Position numbers and translations under genes: made by a program. The notes beneath the pieces were generated by a model that worked only from the letters and a program-made list of their open reading frames with translations, was not told where the DNA came from and made no database searches. Of a DNA stretch of 64,000 nucleotides, positions 18,801 to 27,262 are shown piece after piece. Position 1 is the first letter of the stretch; each line of letters begins with the position of its first letter. The DNA is from Pleurocapsa sp. PCC 7327 (GTDB taxonomy: Bacteria; Cyanobacteriota; Cyanobacteriia; Cyanobacteriales; Microcystaceae), in contig NC_019689.1 of assembly GCF_000317025.1 (NCBI RefSeq), positions 1,005,501 to 1,069,500 of the forward strand, written 5' to 3'.

Positions 18801-20704
18801 ACTTCAGCTTCCTCCAACCGAACGGCGACCGTTCCATTGGCATTAAATCCTGGCGCAGTTGCGTTTTGAACAATAATCCGCTGACCGTTCCACCTAACTT
18901 GTGCCGTTATGGGTCGCTCGATTATAGCTAATCCTTGGGAAAAGCCCACCCGTCCTTGCGCTCGAATGTCTGAGGGAGCGAATGAAGTTCCTTCTAAACG
19001 CAGATTAGCGCTAAATCGCCCCCGCAAATCCTGAGAAAACTGGTTGAGTGCTACGCCAGAAGCATTGACGACGGCTTGAAACTGACCCTCGACAATTTGA
19101 CCGTTACCTGTCACTCTACCGCCTGCCACTTGGAAAATCGCATCCCGGATCAGAGTAGTTCCCTCATTAGTAATAACAACTTGCGCCGTGCCGGGATAGG
19201 TGGCTTCGGGCGCTCGCAATTGGGCTAGAGTTTGTATGTTGCCAGGAGTTCCCGCAACCTGTGCCGTTCCCGATACATTGCCGATAGTAAACGGGGGTGA
19301 GGTGCCATACGCCCGCGCGATCGCGTTTCCTGGAACATTCCTCGCTTGAAAATTCAAAACGAGTTCATTTTGACCTTCTAGGTTAAGCCGACCGCTGCCA
19401 GTTACCTGACCTCCTACGGTAGGAGTCCCTTGAATGCTAACAAAGATAAGCTGCTCCGGCACCAGGCGAAAGCGAGTGCGAATGTTACTAAATTCAACGC
19501 GATCGACGGTCGCGGTTTGGATCGTGCTAACGGTTCCGGTTAAAATCGGTCGTGCGATCCGCGAAGCGCTTCCGGAGGAAATCGCGCCTTGCAAACGAAG
19601 ATCGGCTCTAACCGTTCCAGCCATAGGAAATGGCAGATCGACATCCAAAGTATCCAAAACGTTTTTGACGCTAACGGCTTGTACGTTACCTGAGAGGTTA
19701 TAACCCTTGAGGGGATTGATGACCCCCTCAACTCGAACCGGAATTCTGCCATAGCGCGTAGAAACATTTTCTAGGACTATATTCTGACCTGCTTGGAATA
19801 GCAGTCTCCCTTGAGTATTGCTGAATGCTTGGGGAAGATTTTCAATTTGGACAGTGACGTTATTCAAGCTTACCCGACCCAGAATTATGGGGTCTTCTGG
19901 GTCGGGTTGTAATTGTACGATTAAGTTAGCGTCGGCACGACCCCCAAACGGGTCAACGGGCAAATCGACTAATCGCCTGACATCGCTTGCGAGAACATTT
20001 TGCCCTTGGATGGCGAGGTCGGTTTGTTCGATATCGGGGCGCGTTTCTCCAGTGATGGCGACTTTGCCTCCTCTGGTGGGTTGACCGCTAACTTCAAACT
20101 GAATGCGATTGCCTTGTTCGAGCAATCGAGCAATTCCATTGACTTGCGCGATCGCAACCGAACCTTGTGGTCTACCGGGTTCGGGAGTTGGTACTAACAC
20201 TAGGTCGGCATTTTGAACCTGAATCGTCTGCAAGTCAATCTCAATGAGATCTTCCTCCCCTTCTTGGGTCTGAATTTCCGTCTCAACCCAGCGACCGTCT
20301 TTTGCCTGTTCGAGGTAAATTTCAGGCTCGATTAGCGTGACATTAAGCGGCAAGGTTCGGTTTAGAACGACCTGCCAGAGGTCAAACCTGACTTCTACTG
20401 CCTTGGTTACTAAGCGATCCGGATCGGTAGGAGTGGCAGGGATAGATGCACAGTTAAATCGCAGACTATTTAAAGAAACATGCTCAATTTCCCCGATTTC
20501 TACGGGTCTTCCGAGCAATTGCTTGAGATCTCTTTCTACTAGCGGTGCTAGTCTTTCGTGGATAAATATCCATGCCCACCAAGCGCCTCCCGCGATCGCC
20601 ACTAGCAAAATTCCCCCGATCGCAAGACTGGTACGGCTTAAGAGAAGAAGCCACAAACGCCGATTAGAATTGGGTTCGGGTTGGTTATTAGAGGAGTGAG
20701 TCAT
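15857..20704 (-). CDS. tamB: TamB-like envelope protein (translocation/assembly module, DUF490)
   Basis: A 1615-residue protein with one N-terminal membrane anchor (about 20-48), then roughly 1250 residues of short beta-strand repeats (recurring patterns of GTV, NLRLEG, VSGNVVITG), and a C-terminal TamB/DUF490 domain with the ETEIVALLGG motif and a terminal aromatic residue (YESRF). TamB-type proteins form long hydrophobic grooves that span the periplasm and act in outer-membrane protein insertion or lipid transfer. The plastid homologue is TIC236. Start MTHSSNNQPE is the only sensible ATG. No tamA/Omp85 gene lies beside it. The size is normal for cyanobacteria. Confidence 0.92.
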   Translation of the reverse strand: MTHSSNNQPEPNSNRRLWLLLLSRTSLAIGGILLVAIAGGAWWAWIFIHERLAPLVERDLKQLLGRPVEIGEIEHVSLNSLRFNCASIPATPTDPDRLVTKAVEVRFDLWQVVLNRTLPLNVTLIEPEIYLEQAKDGRWVETEIQTQEGEEDLIEIDLQTIQVQNADLVLVPTPEPGRPQGSVAIAQVNGIARLLEQGNRIQFEVSGQPTRGGKVAITGETRPDIEQTDLAIQGQNVLASDVRRLVDLPVDPFGGRADANLIVQLQPDPEDPIILGRVSLNNVTVQIENLPQAFSNTQGRLLFQAGQNIVLENVSTRYGRIPVRVEGVINPLKGYNLSGNVQAVSVKNVLDTLDVDLPFPMAGTVRADLRLQGAISSGSASRIARPILTGTVSTIQTATVDRVEFSNIRTRFRLVPEQLIFVSIQGTPTVGGQVTGSGRLNLEGQNELVLNFQARNVPGNAIARAYGTSPPFTIGNVSGTAQVAGTPGNIQTLAQLRAPEATYPGTAQVVITNEGTTLIRDAIFQVAGGRVTGNGQIVEGQFQAVVNASGVALNQFSQDLRGRFSANLRLEGTSFAPSDIRAQGRVGFSQGLAIIERPITAQVRWNGQRIIVQNATAPGFNANGTVAVRLEEAEVPQIVGFNLKVRAEDYNLPDLGLNLPGNTVLAGAADFTGRITGSPDAPNAVGAIQLQNLRVNDLAFELLLSGRLNYQAGQRTELQVAGRQDRIAFVLDPENRPTQFFVRRDEAVAVGRTKDENLIVNLEDFPIAVLRNAIPGDVLQNIEPIAGDISGNLAIDLAEDIAESTVVADIAIARPRVGRIAADAFRGRIRYEDGDLTVREAQLQRGESRIALTGDLQAGQGFQFQINLERAKIENILQTLGLFDYQDIVTGLEPTELAGAEILQNLSVGLPNAPVLDRLRRFSEIQALLARQRQRRQEPTIPALAELNGIINGNLTVSGSLEPGLQPAFNVSFDLLGQDWLWGEYTIDEVVAQGAYDNDILTLQPLRVDLGEALVAFTGQLGQGQLAGQVRVEELPMALIEPFLSEFPVQVAGRVNALAILAGSLENPSATGEIALIDGTVNNRSIESAQLDFNYNNARLNFDSTVLVAQTRQPVAITGSIPVALPFASVEPDSDRISLQANVRDEGLALLNLFTDAVAWVDGQGQVNVAVEGTLNQPIVRGTASVENATFKAQALPQLLTNVTGTVRFNDDRIVVEGIQARYDDEPLSAEGVLPIFATQAAQQLAATNPLTVSLEDLNVNLEGLYQGGVSGNVVITGTALSPDIGGKIILRNGQIAIAAAGGEKTSTPATNLEAIESLAVGDTTPAPSLPIEFADLQLILDEDVRVTVQPILDFEVEGDLTIGGTLNNPRPVGTVSLVGGQVNLFTTQFTLDSGYEQTARFTPQGGLDPILDIQLVTTVPEVRGGRIIVAPSDPFLSSEIRDIPATGLRSVSTVRVQATARGPASELEENLELTSDPPRSETEIVALLGGSFVNALSAGQADPAQGLATIAGTTLFNYLQRNFGELSNAIGISEFRLFPTIVTDSTENTSVLGLAAEVVFDITNKISFSVSTVFAADEPLRYNGIYRISDQVRVRASTNFAGESRALVEYESRF

Positions 20705-20927
20705 CTCTCATCATCGATACCATTATTTTGGTATCCCCTTCGTTGCGCGATCGCTCTAGAGCGGCAAAATCAACCGATGTATCTCGAAAAGTTTGAGTTA
20801 TAAAGACTTAAATAATTTTATCTATCTTAGACAATATTTAGGTTGGCTTGCAGCAGACAGAGATACTAATATCCGATTTAATTTAAGATTGGCTTTTTTT
20901 ATGCATAAATTCTTGAAAATTTAGGCA

Positions 20928-21080
20928 TCAAAATACTAAAACTTTGGTAATCTCTAAGACGATACTGTAGCGATCGTCTTCTTCATCTTCTCTTTCTGGA
21001 AATTCGCAGCCAGCTCCAATTGTTAGAGCTGCTGTAGATGCAGCCAGACAGATTAAGATTTTTACCAATTTTCGTTTCAT
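20928..21080 (-). CDS. Small putative lipoprotein (50 residues)
   Basis: A short gene below usual length cut-offs. Translation starts MKRKLVKILICLAAS, continues with a hydrophobic stretch and ends its signal at GAGC, a lipobox-like site, although Gly at -3 is unusual. The mature part is short and very acidic (EFPEREDEEDDRYS) with a hydrophobic end (ITKVLVF). It is divergent from the hhoA-like gene. The signal-peptide layout makes it more than a random frame. I do not recognise the family. Confidence 0.5.
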   Translation of the reverse strand: MKRKLVKILICLAASTAALTIGAGCEFPEREDEEDDRYSIVLEITKVLVF

Positions 21081-21459
21081 AATTCTTATTTTTCATCCTT
21101 TAATCTCGATAGGTCGATCGGCTAGAAACACCAGTCAGCTCGCTATCATCAATCATTTTTTCTTCGCTCCCTCTATTTCTAGCGACTAACTTATATCATA
21201 AACTTCGATCTAGCCTCTATCTAAAGAATGGATTGAAAGTTTCTCAAAAGTAGAAAAAAGAAAATTCTTATGGGTAAAAATATCTTGTTTTTGAGCGATC
21301 GCCTATTTTTATGAAGATCTTTGTCGCATTTATTTTTATTAACTCTGGATGCATCGCAAGATTAAAAAAGATTTCTCAAGAGAGATAAAAAATTGGCTAA
21401 ATAGTTATAATTATTTAAAGAAGAAGAAATTAATATATATTGGCGTTAACAAAAAGATT

Positions 21460-22662
21460 ATGAACAAACCAATAACTTACCTGCTGCTACCTTTGCTTAG
21501 CATCGCAGTAGGAAGTTTGAGCGGTTGCACGATAGATTGGGGAAGAGAAAATCGTCCGGCGATCGCTCCCTCTCCAACAGTCGAGCAGCCAGAAAATCAA
21601 AGCGATCGATCCCTAACACCAACGGCTGACGATACCAACTTTGTGGTTGCAGTTGTCGAAAAAGTACAACCTGCGGTGGTTCAAATTAATACTTCCCGAA
21701 CTGTCAGAACTCAAGTCCCGTCGCTGCCGGAAGAATTTAACGATCCCTTCTTCAGGCGATTTTTTGGAGACAGATTCCCCACGCAGACTCAAGAGAGAGT
21801 AGTGCGCGGTATTGGGTCTGGCTTTATCATTAATTCCCAGGGTCAGATTCTCACGAATGCTCATGTTGTTAGCGATGCCGATACAGTAACGGTAACGTTT
21901 TCCGACGGTCGCACGGTTGATGGCAAAGTGCTGGGAAAAGACCCCGTAACCGATATTGCCGTCGTGCAAATTCCTGGTGATAATCTGCCAGTAGTGGAAT
22001 TAGCTAATTCCGATTCTGTACGACCGGGACAGTGGGCGATCGCGATCGGCAATCCTTTGGGTTTGCAAGAAACCGTCACAGTCGGCGTTGTCAGTGCAAC
22101 AGAACGCTCTGCTAGCGCTCTAGGGATTTCCGACGGACGGATTGGCTTTATTCAAACCGATGCTGCTATTAATCCTGGAAACTCCGGCGGACCATTGCTC
22201 AATGCTCGCGGACAAGTCATTGGCATCAACACGGCGATTGTTGGCGGCGCACAAGGGATCGGCTTCGCTATTCCAATCAACACCGCTCAAAGAATAGCCC
22301 AAGAGATAATCTCGACGGGGAAAGCGGAACATCCTTATTTAGGAATAGAGATGTTACCCATAACACCCGAACTAAAACAACAAATCAACAGCGCGCCCAA
22401 CAGCGATATCCGTATCGAGGCGGATAGAGGTCTTCTGATTGCCCGCGTCGTTCCTAATTCTCCAGCCGCTAGAGCTGGACTACGAGCAGGAGATGTCATC
22501 CAATCGGTCGGCAATCGTCCCGTGGCTAATGCTGACGAGCTTATACGGACTCTCGAGCAGAATGGCGTAGGTAACAACTTGCCAATTGAAGTATTGCGCA
22601 ACGGGCAGACCGTGCAAGTAACAGTACGACCCGAACCGCTGCCACCGCTAGCCAAACCCTAG
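21460..22662 (+). CDS. hhoA: HhoA/DegP-family serine protease, predicted lipoprotein
   Basis: A 400-residue Deg/HtrA protease. I choose the ATG at 21460 rather than the upstream ATG at 21349, because it places a classical lipoprotein signal at the N terminus: MNKPITYLLLPLLSIAVGS followed by the lipobox LSGC with Cys23. The 37 residues otherwise added are Lys-rich and low in complexity. The catalytic triad is His135 (TNAHVV), Asp165 (TDIAVV) and Ser242 (GNSGGP). One PDZ domain follows (about 310-395). It degrades or refolds damaged envelope proteins. The C terminus ends in a Pro-rich tail. Confidence is high for the enzyme and moderate for lipidation. Confidence 0.93.
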   Translation: MNKPITYLLLPLLSIAVGSLSGCTIDWGRENRPAIAPSPTVEQPENQSDRSLTPTADDTNFVVAVVEKVQPAVVQINTSRTVRTQVPSLPEEFNDPFFRRFFGDRFPTQTQERVVRGIGSGFIINSQGQILTNAHVVSDADTVTVTFSDGRTVDGKVLGKDPVTDIAVVQIPGDNLPVVELANSDSVRPGQWAIAIGNPLGLQETVTVGVVSATERSASALGISDGRIGFIQTDAAINPGNSGGPLLNARGQVIGINTAIVGGAQGIGFAIPINTAQRIAQEIISTGKAEHPYLGIEMLPITPELKQQINSAPNSDIRIEADRGLLIARVVPNSPAARAGLRAGDVIQSVGNRPVANADELIRTLEQNGVGNNLPIEVLRNGQTVQVTVRPEPLPPLAKP

Positions 22663-22689
22663 TTGACTGACAAAACTCAAATCGCCCTC

Positions 22690-22800
22690 ACCCCAACCCC
22701 TCTCCCAGAGCGGGAGAGGGGCTTTCCACTTAAGACTTTGGACTAAAGTCCCTTCACCCCTTGTGGGAGAAGGGATTTAGGGATGAGGGGACAAAGATTT
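22690..22800. repeat. Palindromic repeat after hhoA
   Basis: CCCCTCTCCC and GGGAGAGGGG form a stem of about 10 bp at 22697-22722, followed by a related block (CCTTCACCCC to GGGATGAGGGG, about 22750-22790). This is a common type of cyanobacterial intergenic repeat and may also end hhoA transcription. Confidence 0.6.
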
Positions 22801-22908
22801 GTCAGTCAACCAGAGCCAAACCTCAATCCGCCAATCCATAGATGAATTTGATTAGTTACTCTAGGGAGAAACGACAGACGCAAATATTGCACCTTAAGCA
22901 CTAAAACG

Positions 22909-22988
22909 CCCAGAAATCAATTTCTGGGTTAATAGCCAAAGTCCACCTAAGTGGACTTTAGCTATAAGCCAGGAACTTCAGTTCCTAG
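22909..22988. repeat. Multi-hairpin dispersed element, copy 1
   Basis: Three hairpins in a row: CCCAGAAA/TTTCTGGG (22909-22928), AAAGTCCAC/GTGGACTTT (22938-22959) and AGGAAC/GTTCCT (22971-22986). The layout and spacers recur at 31939-31988, 42326-42407 and 55939-56021. Confidence 0.85.
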
Positions 22989-22998
22989 CGGACTGGAA

Positions 22999-23298
22999 TT
23001 AACCAGCTTCCGAATGAGCTTTGACTGTTATCGTCTTTTGCTCGGCTGCTTCAGCAAGTTCGGCTTGACTTTCGGCAACGATGTCTTCAAAAGCTTCTCG
23101 TACTTCTGAGAAAACACCTTTGCTTTTTTCATAGGCAACAATTCCCCCTTTGATCGCTGTTTTAGCGATCGGTTTGCCTACCTTTGTCCAAGCAGGCCCG
23201 GCAATTGGGGCAAGAAGTAATACACCAGCACCAATAACGAGACCGGGAAGACCGAAGTCTTCTACGAGATCGCCGACATCGAGTTTCAAAAAAGCCAT
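22999..23298 (-). CDS. DUF5132 family small protein
   Basis: A 99-residue protein with a hydrophobic Gly/Ala-rich stretch (about 17-35, GLVIGAGVLLLAPIAGP) and a charged amphipathic C-terminal half. It fits DUF5132, a family of unknown function often found beside metal P-type ATPases and HMA-like proteins. That is the context here, where an ATPase remnant and an HMA-like gene follow on the same strand. A helper or regulatory role for the ATPase is inference; its presumed partner is now broken. Confidence 0.7.
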   Translation of the reverse strand: MAFLKLDVGDLVEDFGLPGLVIGAGVLLLAPIAGPAWTKVGKPIAKTAIKGGIVAYEKSKGVFSEVREAFEDIVAESQAELAEAAEQKTITVKAHSEAG

Positions 23299-23319
23299 AA
23301 TACACCTCCAATTGATTTC

Positions 23320-23605
23320 TTAGTGACGGTTAAACGCTGCGCGGAGACCATTCACTCCCGCGATCGCGCTCGATCTATCATTGTCGATCGAAGTTGCTGT
23401 CATTGGGTTGAGTCTTACGGTAGTGGCGATCGCTAATCCAGAAAGGTTGTGAACCGCGACAATTCCCGCATTTGGGTAGACGATTGGTTTGGCATAATGG
23501 GCAATGGCGATCGCCTCGACAAAACCCCGCCATCAACACCGTCGTAAGGATACGGACACGTCTGCATCAGCTAAGGCAGCGGAGTCGTTGAGTTCGTTGC
23601 TATTA
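23320..23605 (-). pseudogene. C-terminal remnant of a P1B-type metal-transporting ATPase
   Basis: Reading the minus strand gives NDSAALADADVSVSL, the hinge motif of P-type ATPases, and then a stop. In another frame comes FVEAIAIAHYAK and a stretch ending in GLAIATTVRLNPMTATS and AGVNGLRAAFNRH, the last membrane segments of such pumps. The piece between the hinge and the membrane part (the GTDVA region) is missing and the frames differ. The upstream GDG of the hinge has decayed too. The remnant sits between the HMA-like gene and the DUF5132 gene, where a full pump would be expected. Confidence 0.8.
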
Positions 23606-23640
23606 AACCATCTCACCCCCTTTTTTATTTTCAAAACGAT

Positions 23641-24606
23641 TTAAATAAACACTAAAGCTGGTTTGAGAGGCATATTTGCCATCGATTGCAGCATTAGCGC
23701 CAGCGCACTAAACTTAAACTGCGACCAAGGACTTGTCGTTTCTAACGTTGCTGCCTTGGGGGGTTCTGAGATTGATGCTGTTGATGCGATTGCTTCAGTT
23801 GCTTCTGGGGTCGGGATCGACTCAGGAGACTCATCAATCTTGCTATGCTCGAAGGAGCGATCGTCTGACTTTTCTTCTACCGACGCCGTAGGATTTTGCC
23901 GGCGAGCAAACCGAATCTGAGACAGGAATGCGGATGCATCGAAGGAGGTATCGGCACGGTAGTCGATGACTACCGTGGCAGTAGCGGGATTAACGCGCAG
24001 GCTTTTAATTCTCTTGTCTGCTGCGGCTATGCGATCGAGTTGAGCAACGTAGTTGCGATCCCAAGCGATGCGAGGAATGTGCAAGCGAATGCGTCCGGGA
24101 ATCTGATGGATGATTTTGTAGGCGCTAGAGGACTTTTCCCGATCTTTGGCAGGCAATTGGAGATCGAAGCCTTCGATCGCCTCGCGAGTCAAGTTTGTGG
24201 CGATTAAATAGGTAGCAATTGCTTGCCAGCCATACATTCCCAATCTCCTCGTCGTCATCAGTCCGACGACAGGAGGAACGAGCGATCGCAATCCCGTAAA
24301 AGCTTGCGATAAAGCTTCATCGGGAAAGTTCTCTGACCCTGTTTGCGCTTGAGAAACACGAAAGGGTTGAAGGACTTCCTTGAGTTGTGATAATGATTGT
24401 TTGTTCGGTTCAAATGTAACGCTCAAACTTCCTATTTGTTCGTTCGCACTGACAGATCGAACTCCGTTTTGCTGTCGTAGATGTTGCGCTACATTATTTA
24501 ATTCTGCTTTAGCCTTTGCGTCTACAGCACGGAGGCGGACACGGTTGGCAACAGCGTGCAGAACTTCAAACCCACCTTTTGAGCGGGATGTTTCTACATC
24601 TTCCAT
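23641..24606 (-). CDS. HMA-like (metal-binding-fold) membrane protein without CxxC
   Basis: A 321-residue protein with two HMA-like ferredoxin folds (about 12-85, opening EVLHAVANRVRLRA, and about 165-232, HQIPGRIRLHIP). Neither has the CxxC pair that binds metal in ordinary HMA domains. Between them lies a hydrophobic section (about 100-150), and a Ser/Pro/Glu-rich linker follows. Such proteins accompany P1B ATPases in cyanobacteria. The adjacent ATPase is a remnant, so this gene may be an orphan. The C terminus (NMPLKPALVFI) may be cut short by the same event. Confidence 0.65.
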   Translation of the reverse strand: MEDVETSRSKGGFEVLHAVANRVRLRAVDAKAKAELNNVAQHLRQQNGVRSVSANEQIGSLSVTFEPNKQSLSQLKEVLQPFRVSQAQTGSENFPDEALSQAFTGLRSLVPPVVGLMTTRRLGMYGWQAIATYLIATNLTREAIEGFDLQLPAKDREKSSSAYKIIHQIPGRIRLHIPRIAWDRNYVAQLDRIAAADKRIKSLRVNPATATVVIDYRADTSFDASAFLSQIRFARRQNPTASVEEKSDDRSFEHSKIDESPESIPTPEATEAIASTASISEPPKAATLETTSPWSQFKFSALALMLQSMANMPLKPALVFI

Positions 24607-25042
24607 TGACTAATACCTCGGTGATGTACTGGGTTAACGTTTTATTAAACTTTACTTAACTCTAATTTGATCTTAGATGGTTTTGCTAGTAATTTGGTTG
24701 CTATTTACACAAAACTCAATCAAATTTTCTGGTTTCACTGTTCTCGATATCTAAGCACCTGTCAGCCATTCGAGAAGTTTTTGCATTAATTTGTCTTGTG
24801 ATTCTGGACTAGCAGCCAAAAATAGCAATTTTCAGTTGAGTAAAGCATAGGTTCTGCCCCCATTATCCCTGTTAGATTCCCTTTCCGCCTTCCTTGGAAA
24901 GGAGGAAACCAAGCGTTGCTTCGCTGTTCATCTCACGGGGGACTTTAAAGGGTTTTCTCCCCAGAATGGGGGGCTAGGGAGGTGAAAACCTCTATAAATA
25001 CGATCGCACTTTCGTATCAATGCTTTGTTAGAACTAGAAGTC
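24607..25042. other. Intergenic region with palindromic repeats
   Basis: No gene seen in about 435 bases. From 24870 to 24990 there are G/C-run palindromes (CCTTCCTTGGAAAGG; TCTCCCCAGAATGGGGGG) of the kind found in many cyanobacterial spacers. Confidence 0.5.
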
Positions 25043-25435
25043 CTATTCTACTACAGCTAATGGTATTTGTGCATCTTTGATGTAGTTCAGAACGGTTTGC
25101 GGATCGACATAAGATGGTATGTGAACAATCCAAAAAGATGCCATTGAGATTAAAGACAAACAACCTAGTTCTATTAGTTTCTTGCAGAATTGCTTCGCTA
25201 GTTCTCCTTGATAAAGGTTAGTATAACAAGTAGAGGACGCTATAGACATTAATCGAAGTACTTTATATCCCGATCTCTTAACTATTCGAGTGATGTAAAG
25301 TTCTCCGTTTTCGTTTGGTAGGGCTTCTACAATATCGTGCAAAGCAATTTCAAAAGGAGCGGGACAAGAGTTTAATAAATCCCCAAAAATGTCTACTATC
25401 TCGTATAAATTCTCGCCGCTCGAAATACCACTCAA
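25043..25435 (-). CDS. Hypothetical protein, 130 residues
   Basis: I do not recognise this protein. It is mixed alpha/beta with a hydrophobic segment (about 95-108, LSLISMASFWIVHI), several cysteines and no signal peptide. The composition (ICLIRVES-balanced, no low complexity) looks like a real gene. It stands alone, between repeats and the desaturase gene. Confidence 0.5.
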   Translation of the reverse strand: MSGISSGENLYEIVDIFGDLLNSCPAPFEIALHDIVEALPNENGELYITRIVKRSGYKVLRLMSIASSTCYTNLYQGELAKQFCKKLIELGCLSLISMASFWIVHIPSYVDPQTVLNYIKDAQIPLAVVE

Positions 25436-25585
25436 TTCTAGTTCGCAATCCTCATCTCTATTATTAACAAAAAGTGGAATTTTTACTTATAATACCATTT
25501 TTCAAAAAAAACCTTTTGACGAGTCACGGCTAAATTCAATCAAGCGGACAAAGATTTCTACTCGCAATCATACCGCCAGCGCAGC

Positions 25586-26548
25586 TTAAGGCGAGTAGCG
25601 ATGGTAACGAACGGGAGCGAAAACCGATCTTGCCCATTGCCACCACCACTGGAAATAGGAGTAGGGGCTATCGTTGGTAAAATATTCTGGAGCAATTTGC
25701 TTAATCTTGGGAAGATGTACCCACGGCACCTCGGGAAAGGTATGGTGCTCGTCGTGGTATCCCGTGTTGAAAAATAGGATATTGCTCCAATGATAAGTGG
25801 AATAGGTCTTGCCTTGGTGGTAAATGTTGTGTTCGCTAATTGATTGTCCGCTAAATGTTATTCCCCAATACCCAACCATAATGGATACAGTCCAAAAGAA
25901 ATACAGCGAAGCTTTCCACCCAATCAGCCCCCACGCTAAGGCATAGAGAATGAGAGTAGTTGCGATTAATAATACAGCGACAGATTTTGACTTCTTCGCT
26001 CCCTTGATTTGGCGATCGCTATCGGATGAAACCATGCTAGAAACGATGAGGTCGGTGAAAACTGAACCGCCGGGAAAGAGATGCAAGAAGGCTTCGACTG
26101 CTCGCCAAGAAACCCGATCGCTCAAGAAGTCAGCCCGTTTTTTATCCCACCACTCGTAATCTTTGATATAATCATTTAAATGCTTATGATGAGAAAAATT
26201 GTGCCTGGAAACGTATTTCAGTGAATAGCCGAAGGAAAGCGTTCCCAGTTCGATTAAGAGCAAAGTAATAACGGAACCAACCCTGCCTTTGAGGATGAGA
26301 TTGTGGGCAGCTTCATGAATGAAGGTCGTCAGCGAATGTAGGATAAACTGCCCGACAAAAAAAGAGACAAAACCTACCATCCACCAAGATAAGTCGCTGA
26401 CCAGCCACGCGACAAACCATTGAAGGGCGACGAGAATTGCGATCGCAGCGATCGACCAAGGATAGTTACCAAAATACTGTTTTATTTGAGGATGTTCTTC
26501 CAGAATTTTTTTGCGTCTTTCAACGTGCCAGCGAGCATCGGCGGTCAT
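25586..26548 (-). CDS. Membrane fatty-acid desaturase, sphingolipid delta-4 desaturase-like
   Basis: A 320-residue membrane di-iron desaturase. Histidine boxes are HEAAH (78-82), HNFSHHKH (116-123) and HDEHH (265-269), with an extra SEH at 239-240. The opening WHVERRKKILEEHPQIKQYFG and the C-terminal GYHDEHHTFPEVPW...LPKIKQIAPEYF strongly recall eukaryotic dihydroceramide desaturase (DES/DEGS), more than the usual cyanobacterial DesA-D acyl-lipid enzymes. The true substrate is uncertain; cyanobacteria are not known as sphingolipid makers, so a fatty acid or carotenoid-like lipid is possible. Single gene, no obvious partners. Confidence 0.85.
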   Translation of the reverse strand: MTADARWHVERRKKILEEHPQIKQYFGNYPWSIAAIAILVALQWFVAWLVSDLSWWMVGFVSFFVGQFILHSLTTFIHEAAHNLILKGRVGSVITLLLIELGTLSFGYSLKYVSRHNFSHHKHLNDYIKDYEWWDKKRADFLSDRVSWRAVEAFLHLFPGGSVFTDLIVSSMVSSDSDRQIKGAKKSKSVAVLLIATTLILYALAWGLIGWKASLYFFWTVSIMVGYWGITFSGQSISEHNIYHQGKTYSTYHWSNILFFNTGYHDEHHTFPEVPWVHLPKIKQIAPEYFTNDSPYSYFQWWWQWARSVFAPVRYHRYSP

Positions 26549-26683
26549 AACCCTTCTTTAATCGGTTTAATAGTAGACCATTGAATTTTATGGTCAAAAA
26601 CAGTATCCATAGTACCATTAACAATAACTTTCGATAGACTTAATCGCCTAATGCGTCGCGATCGCATTTGATAGATTTAGCGC

Positions 26684-27259
26684 TCAACCGCAATTCAAGA
26701 TCGCATGGCAATGCGATCCGAGCATATACTCTCTTTTTTCCCCGATAAGATGCTCTATTTCAATCTTAATTTTTTCTTTAATTTCTAAGCTTTTTAGCTC
26801 TTCACTGCCTAGTTCTTCATTCGCCATCTTAACTAAGAGATTCTCTATATCTTGCTCGTTAGCACAACAAGCCAGCATTTTATCAATTCGTTCTTTTTTA
26901 TCAGCAAGATAGCTATCGATATTGTCATTAATCGTTTTGGCAATTTTTTCTAATTTTCTTTCATCAATTAAGGCAGAATTGTCAAATTCTACATCGAGAA
27001 AATAGTCTATTTCATTGAGCCAGAAATCTAGCCGCGTCTCTTTGTTAGCCTGAAGCAATAAACAATCGATAGTTGTGAAAACATCTTCTTCTTTCAAAAA
27101 GTTGGATAACAGAGACTGACAATAAGTCTTAGCATCCCTGGGAATTCCATTTTTGGAATCCTGCTTATCATTTTGAGGACAATCTGGCATGATTTCGCAA
27201 GTTTTTCGCAATTGAGCGAACCCTTCCTTAATGATTTTTCTTACTTCTACTCCGGTCAT
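26684..27259 (-). CDS. Hypothetical helical protein, 191 residues
   Basis: Not recognised. It is strongly helical and rich in Lys, Glu and Ile, with cysteines scattered through it (Cys16, Cys22 and a CC pair near residue 130). No signal or membrane segment. It starts three bases after the stop of a broken upstream gene on the same strand, so it was probably the second gene of a conserved pair. With its partner decayed it may be on the way out as well. Confidence 0.55.
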   Translation of the reverse strand: MTGVEVRKIIKEGFAQLRKTCEIMPDCPQNDKQDSKNGIPRDAKTYCQSLLSNFLKEEDVFTTIDCLLLQANKETRLDFWLNEIDYFLDVEFDNSALIDERKLEKIAKTINDNIDSYLADKKERIDKMLACCANEQDIENLLVKMANEELGSEELKSLEIKEKIKIEIEHLIGEKREYMLGSHCHAILNCG

Positions 27260-27262
27260 TGG

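Noticed and set aside
21349-21459. N-terminal extension of the HhoA-like protease
   Set aside because: The extra 37 residues would hide a perfect lipoprotein signal peptide; the start at 21460 is better.
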